DNA of 64,000 bases from JAEUIZ01 sp046155605 (GTDB taxonomy: Bacteria > Planctomycetota > Phycisphaerae > Phycisphaerales > UBA1924), in the NCBI GenBank assembly GCA_046155605.1, contig JBJXFQ010000063.1, positions 1 through 64,000 on the forward strand. Reading direction: 5' to 3'. Both the position numbers and the translations under genes were made by a program. The notes below the pieces were generated by a model, which saw only the letters and a program-made list of their open reading frames with translations, was not told the DNA's origin and did not search any database. This document shows positions 60,528-64,000 of this stretch, piece after piece (the stretch's first letter is position 1; each line of letters starts with the position of its first letter).

Positions 60528-62548
60528 GCGTCGGGGAATGGTCAACCCTACGGCTGGGCGACGTGCTTCGTCCGAACACGGATGTGATTGACGTCGATCC
60601 GTTCGGTCGCTATCAACAGGTGACGATCAAGTTGTGGGGAAAAGGTGTTGTGCCGCGCGGCGACATCAACGGGGTAGATATCAAAGGAACCGCACGCACG
60701 CGCGTTCGGTCTGGTCAGTTCATCGTCTCGAAGATTGATGCCCGCAACGGGGCGATGGGGGTCGTGCCGCCGGAACTCGACGGAGCACTCGCGAGCAACG
60801 ATTTCCCTACGTTCGACGTGAACGCTGACAGGCTCCGGCCTTCGTTCTTGTCGTGGCTGAGTCGCACTGCGGCATTCGTCGACTTGTGCAAACGAGCGAG
60901 CGAAGGCACGACGAATCGGGTTCGGTTGAGTCAGGAGCGGATGCTTGGGCTTGGTATTTGTGTGCCGTTGCCCGATGAGCAGGACCGAATCGTGGCGACG
61001 CTGGATGCCGCCGCGACGCGAGTGGCGGAAGCGCAGTGGTTGTGCCGCGAGATCGACGAGGAGGCGGATGCGCTTTGCCGGTCAATCCTCTCAGATCCTC
61101 GGCACCCCACCGCGCCTACCCCGATGCGTGAGCTTGTGACCCTGCGCCCGCCTGATGTCGACGTCAAAGCCGCAGAGTCGTACCACTTCGCGGGAATCTA
61201 CTGCTTCGGCAAGGGCATGTTCCGCGGGCAGACGCGGCTCGGCGCGGAGTTCTCATACGACACGCTCTCGCGCGTCCGCGCCGGCGAATTCACCTATCCG
61301 AAGTTGATGGCGTGGGAGGGTGCTCTGTGCGTTGTCCCGCCCGAGTGCGATGGCCTCTATGTCTCCACCGAGTACCCGGTGTTCGAGATCAACACAGACC
61401 GCGTGCTGCCTGATGTGCTCGACGTGTACTTCCGCTCGCCCGAAGTCTGGCCGAAGTTGTCCGGCACGAGCAAGGGCACCAATGTCCGCCGTCGCCGCTT
61501 GAATCCACAGCAGTTCCTGAGCTACATCATGCCGCTGCCCAAGCGGGAAGTTCAGGGGCGCGTCGCAGCGGTTCGCGCGAAGCTCGCGGGTATCAAGGCG
61601 CAACACGCAGGGCTCGTGACCGAACTCGAGGCCCTCATGCCCGCGATCCTCGACCGCGCCTTCAAGGGAGAGTTGGCGGGGATGGCGGCGGCCACTCAAT
61701 CTGGACGTGTCTTCGCGGCTGCCGACCCTTCGGCGACGATCATCAAAGGGTCTACGGTCGCCGTCGAGGGTTCGGCAAGGGTTGTCGAGCCTTCCTTTGT
61801 TCCCGTCGAAGGGTCGAACACGAGCATCGAAGGGTCATCGGCAACGGTCGAAGGTTCTTCAACGGGTGGGCACGCGACGAGAACGGCAGACTCTGCGCGT
61901 TCCGTGGTGTCCATCACCGTGCAGACCTGGAACATCCCGGAGCTCGCCGCGATCCAGGCCGAGTTGGTCCGCCGCAACGGCGGCAGCGCCACGCTGGGCC
62001 GCAAGAAGATCTCCAAAGGGGCCTATCTCGCCGCCGCCTTGCTTGGCGCGAGACAGAATCCGCCGCCGCTTCGCAAAGCGGCCGGACCGTTCAACACCCA
62101 GGGGCAGAACGAGGTCGAGGCATATGCCACGCAGGCGGGCTGGTTCCGCGACTTCGCGCCGCCATCCGGGCAGCGATCGTCATCACGCTATCGCGCGGGC
62201 GACCGCATCGCAGAAGCCGCAGCGAAGGCGAAGGGGCTGGTCGCGGCCCGGGCCGCGGAGTTCGAACGGTTCATCGGCGTCTTCGTCAAATGGGACTCAG
62301 ACACAGCGGAACTGCACGCGACGGCGCACGCCGCGTGGAACGGCCTGATCGCGGCGGGCAAGCCGGTGAGCGAGACTGCCATCATCGAGACGTTCTTTGA
62401 GTGGAGCGAGGAGAAGGCCAAGTTCAAAACGACGCAGATCCGCTCTGCACTGGCGACGCTGCGCTCCCTCGGCTTGGAACCGAACGGTGGCGGGCCCGTG
62501 GTGTCGGGGGTAGGCGAGTCGAACCTGTTCAGCGGTGCGAGTCGATGA
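60524..62548 (+). CDS. hsdS: Type I specificity subunit (HsdS) with C-terminal extension
   Basis: A 674-residue specificity subunit, longer than the usual 380-460. Two target-recognition domains are visible: TRD1 in the first 180 residues (RLGDVLRPNTDVIDV, FIVSKIDARNGAMGVVPPEL, SQERMLGLGICVPLPDEQDRI) and TRD2 from about 200 to 375 (YHFAGIYCFGKGMF, PLPKREVQGRVAAVRAKLAG). Then a stretch of six heptad repeats (407-448) and a C-terminal region of about 210 residues. The C-terminal end (ELHATAHAAWNGLIAAGKPVSETAIIETFFEW) is helical and resembles tails of some other HsdS proteins. It determines which DNA sequence is cut and methylated. Confidence 0.92.
   Translation: MSVGEWSTLRLGDVLRPNTDVIDVDPFGRYQQVTIKLWGKGVVPRGDINGVDIKGTARTRVRSGQFIVSKIDARNGAMGVVPPELDGALASNDFPTFDVNADRLRPSFLSWLSRTAAFVDLCKRASEGTTNRVRLSQERMLGLGICVPLPDEQDRIVATLDAAATRVAEAQWLCREIDEEADALCRSILSDPRHPTAPTPMRELVTLRPPDVDVKAAESYHFAGIYCFGKGMFRGQTRLGAEFSYDTLSRVRAGEFTYPKLMAWEGALCVVPPECDGLYVSTEYPVFEINTDRVLPDVLDVYFRSPEVWPKLSGTSKGTNVRRRRLNPQQFLSYIMPLPKREVQGRVAAVRAKLAGIKAQHAGLVTELEALMPAILDRAFKGELAGMAAATQSGRVFAAADPSATIIKGSTVAVEGSARVVEPSFVPVEGSNTSIEGSSATVEGSSTGGHATRTADSARSVVSITVQTWNIPELAAIQAELVRRNGGSATLGRKKISKGAYLAAALLGARQNPPPLRKAAGPFNTQGQNEVEAYATQAGWFRDFAPPSGQRSSSRYRAGDRIAEAAAKAKGLVAARAAEFERFIGVFVKWDSDTAELHATAHAAWNGLIAAGKPVSETAIIETFFEWSEEKAKFKTTQIRSALATLRSLGLEPNGGGPVVSGVGESNLFSGASR
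61742..61867 (+). repeat. Six 21-nt (heptad) tandem repeats in hsdS
   Basis: Six units of exactly 21 nt encode a seven-residue pattern (V/I)(E/K)(G/P)S followed by three variable residues: IKGSTVA, VEGSARV, VEPSFVP, VEGSNTS, IEGSSAT, VEGSSTG. Units are divergent in DNA but in constant register, so the repeat is old or under protein-level constraint. It lies between the second target-recognition domain and the C-terminal extension. Confidence 0.9.
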
Positions 62549-62551
62549 ATC

Positions 62552-63988
62552 ATGCGCTTCTACCTCGTTCCATATCGCCACACGCTCCCGCCCAACGCCA
62601 AGTTCCCGTGCGTTCAGCTCACGCGTGACAGTTGGAACGACTTCGGGTACGTCACGCTCTTCACGATGACGTATCACGCCACCAAGAAGAAGCCGGTGGA
62701 AGTTGGTTCGGTCAAGATCCTCCGTCGCGGCGAGGCATCGCCCAAGCTGGACAGCCCGTTCAACGAGGTACCTCAGGACTGCTGCTCGCTCGGGCAGAGC
62801 CTGGATTACTACAAGACGTTGAGCACGATCCCGCAGGACCGGAGGACGGCGATTCTCCGCGGGCTGCGCGACGTCGTGCACGATCCCGCGCTCGTGCCGC
62901 TGTTCGAATCTGACAAGGGTTGGAAAACATCCGTGCTGCGCTTCAGCGAAGCGGAGCTGGCACTGAAGGAGGGACGCGCCGCCCTGGACGCCAACGAGGT
63001 TCAGGAGCAGCCCATCTCGTTCACGTTCCAGGCTGTGCTCAAAGGAGCCAGTGCGCCCTTCGTGACCACCTTTCGCTTCAGCGACACCCCGACCGTCCCG
63101 AGTCGGATCATGGCCCTCGTCGGGAAGAACGGCGCGGGCAAGACTTGGTTCCTGTCGCGGTTGGCGGCGGCGGTTAGCGGTGACGACCCCGAGGACAGCA
63201 CGTTTGCCGAGCAGCGTCCCCCGTTCAGCCGCGCGATCGCCGTGTCTTACAGCGCGCTGGACCGGTTCCGTCGGCCAGGGAAGGGGCGGACCGACCGGAC
63301 GTTCAGCTATCACTATTGCGGCATCTACGACGAAACCGGTCGGATTGCCCCGCGGGCGCAGATGTTCCGCAAGATGCGAACGGCCTTCGAGACGGTGAAG
63401 AAGTCGGGGCACGAAGACATCTGGAGCGAGGTGCTTGCAGACGTGCTCGATGACGGCGCCTTCATGCTCGTTTCCGAATACCTCAGGGGTGGGGACGAGC
63501 CAAAGCCCAAGGCTCCGGCGCTGAGTTCCGGCCAGCTTGTGCTCGCCTCAACCCTGACGGGTGTCATCGCGGTGATTGAGCCCGCATCCCTGCTGTTGTA
63601 CGACGAGCCAGAGCTTCACCTTCATCCGAATGCGATCGCGGGGCTGATGAGAGCGATCGAACGCCTGCTCTCGCATTTCCGGTCGTATGCCGTGATTGCC
63701 ACGCACTCACCGATGATCCTGCAGCAGGTGCCGGCACGCTACGTTCGCGTCTTCACGCGGCTGGATCGGATGACGACGATCGAGCCCCTCGGGATTGAGT
63801 CATTCGGCCAGAACCTGACCGTGCTGACCGAACAGATCTTCAAGGCCGGCGACACGCCGAGCCGCTTTCGTGATTGGTCTCAACGGGTCGCCCCGGGGCG
63901 AACGCTGGAAGAGATTCAGGCGGGCTTCGAGTACCCGCTCAGCTTCGAGGCGAAGATGTTCCTGCGCGCGGATCGGGGGGATGTCTGA
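62552..63988 (+). CDS. AAA-family ATPase, uncharacterised, type I RM-linked
   Basis: A 478-residue protein with an ABC/SMC-like ATPase fold: a 150-residue unfamiliar N-terminal part (VPYRHTLPPNAKFPCVQLTRD), Walker A VGKNGAGKT (190-198), a Walker B LLLYDEPELHLHP (D351, E352) and an H-loop ATHSPMIL. A LSSGQLVLAS signature precedes Walker B. No TOPRIM or nuclease domain is seen, so it differs from OLD nucleases; it may pair with a separate nuclease. It starts 3 nt after hsdS and its stop overlaps the next ATG by 1 nt (TGATG), implying a coupled two-gene module. Confidence 0.85.
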   Translation: MRFYLVPYRHTLPPNAKFPCVQLTRDSWNDFGYVTLFTMTYHATKKKPVEVGSVKILRRGEASPKLDSPFNEVPQDCCSLGQSLDYYKTLSTIPQDRRTAILRGLRDVVHDPALVPLFESDKGWKTSVLRFSEAELALKEGRAALDANEVQEQPISFTFQAVLKGASAPFVTTFRFSDTPTVPSRIMALVGKNGAGKTWFLSRLAAAVSGDDPEDSTFAEQRPPFSRAIAVSYSALDRFRRPGKGRTDRTFSYHYCGIYDETGRIAPRAQMFRKMRTAFETVKKSGHEDIWSEVLADVLDDGAFMLVSEYLRGGDEPKPKAPALSSGQLVLASTLTGVIAVIEPASLLLYDEPELHLHPNAIAGLMRAIERLLSHFRSYAVIATHSPMILQQVPARYVRVFTRLDRMTTIEPLGIESFGQNLTVLTEQIFKAGDTPSRFRDWSQRVAPGRTLEEIQAGFEYPLSFEAKMFLRADRGDV

Positions 63989-64000
63989 TGCCCCGACTAG
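63988..64000 (+). CDS. Start of a downstream gene, truncated by the window end
   Basis: ATG at 63988 overlaps the stop of the ATPase gene by one base (TGATG) and opens a frame reading MPRL before the sequence ends. Tight coupling suggests a partner protein, but only four codons are visible. Confidence 0.4.

Noticed and set aside
59001..60545. 514-residue minus-strand frame opposite hsdM
   Set aside because: HsdM motifs are intact on the plus strand; the antisense frame has no recognisable sequence.

Overview
The window looks like a chromosomal segment of a GC-rich planctomycete, most likely class Phycisphaerae. This is inferred from gene content: secreted proteins ending in two-repeat dockerin-like modules, a PEP-CTERM-type sorting tail, a mosaic exoprotein with HAF repeats and a Cys-type dockerin, a stand-alone release-factor-like GGQ protein, and ordinary bacterial housekeeping genes at very high GC. 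No rRNA genes, CRISPR arrays, insertion sequences or phage genes were seen.

Layout. 1-3.0 kb: a 21-C homopolymer and two tandem paralogous secreted M14 carboxypeptidases. 3.0-10.6 kb: an orphan solute-binding protein coupled to pyruvate kinase, an AhpD-like protein, and a large membrane protein with an ABC ATPase. 10.6-13.5 kb: a thioredoxin-like protein and an ECF sigma factor with a probable anti-sigma partner; the sigma start region appears to need a +1 shift. 13.7-18.2 kb: RNA cyclic phosphodiesterase, sarcosine-oxidase-like flavoprotein, RarA, a VapBC-type toxin-antitoxin pair and 5-formyl-THF cyclo-ligase. 18.3-25.3 kb: envelope genes (LysM/L,D-transpeptidase, three lipoproteins), a Xer recombinase, ribosomal protein L27 and a multi-span membrane protein. 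25.3-35.3 kb: GNAT enzyme, MFS exporter, a PEP-CTERM protein with a C39-like triad, GlnRS, a GH95-like glycosidase and a Cys-rich/HAF/dockerin exoprotein. 35.4-53.5 kb: FkbM methyltransferase, sulfotransferase, S41 peptidase, TsaD, GGQ protein, 6-phosphogluconolactonase, pseudouridine synthase, HemW, FHA protein, PurA, UppS, CdsA, a C4 zinc-ribbon protein, a GT39-like glycosyltransferase, an aminotransferase and two small unknown proteins. 53.7 kb: tRNA-Asn and a strong terminator. 54.1-64.0 kb: a defence island with a single-chain GmrSD-like DUF262/DUF1524 protein, a complete type I restriction-modification operon (hsdR-hsdM-hsdS), an unfamiliar AAA ATPase, and the first codons of a coupled next gene cut by the window end.

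The best signals. (1) The tetranucleotide AGCT is almost absent from the first 53.7 kb (about five copies by eye outside the tRNA) but occurs about 27 times in the last 10 kb, marking the island as recently acquired and suggesting long-term avoidance of AGCT in the host. (2) One 30-nt palindromic sequence occurs inside the glnS reading frame and again between purA and uppS, resembling a palindromic element that can insert in frame in genes. (3) The ATPase and truncated gene downstream of hsdS are a candidate two-gene defence module. (4) HsdS carries six exact 21-nt-period heptad repeats before a C-terminal extension.
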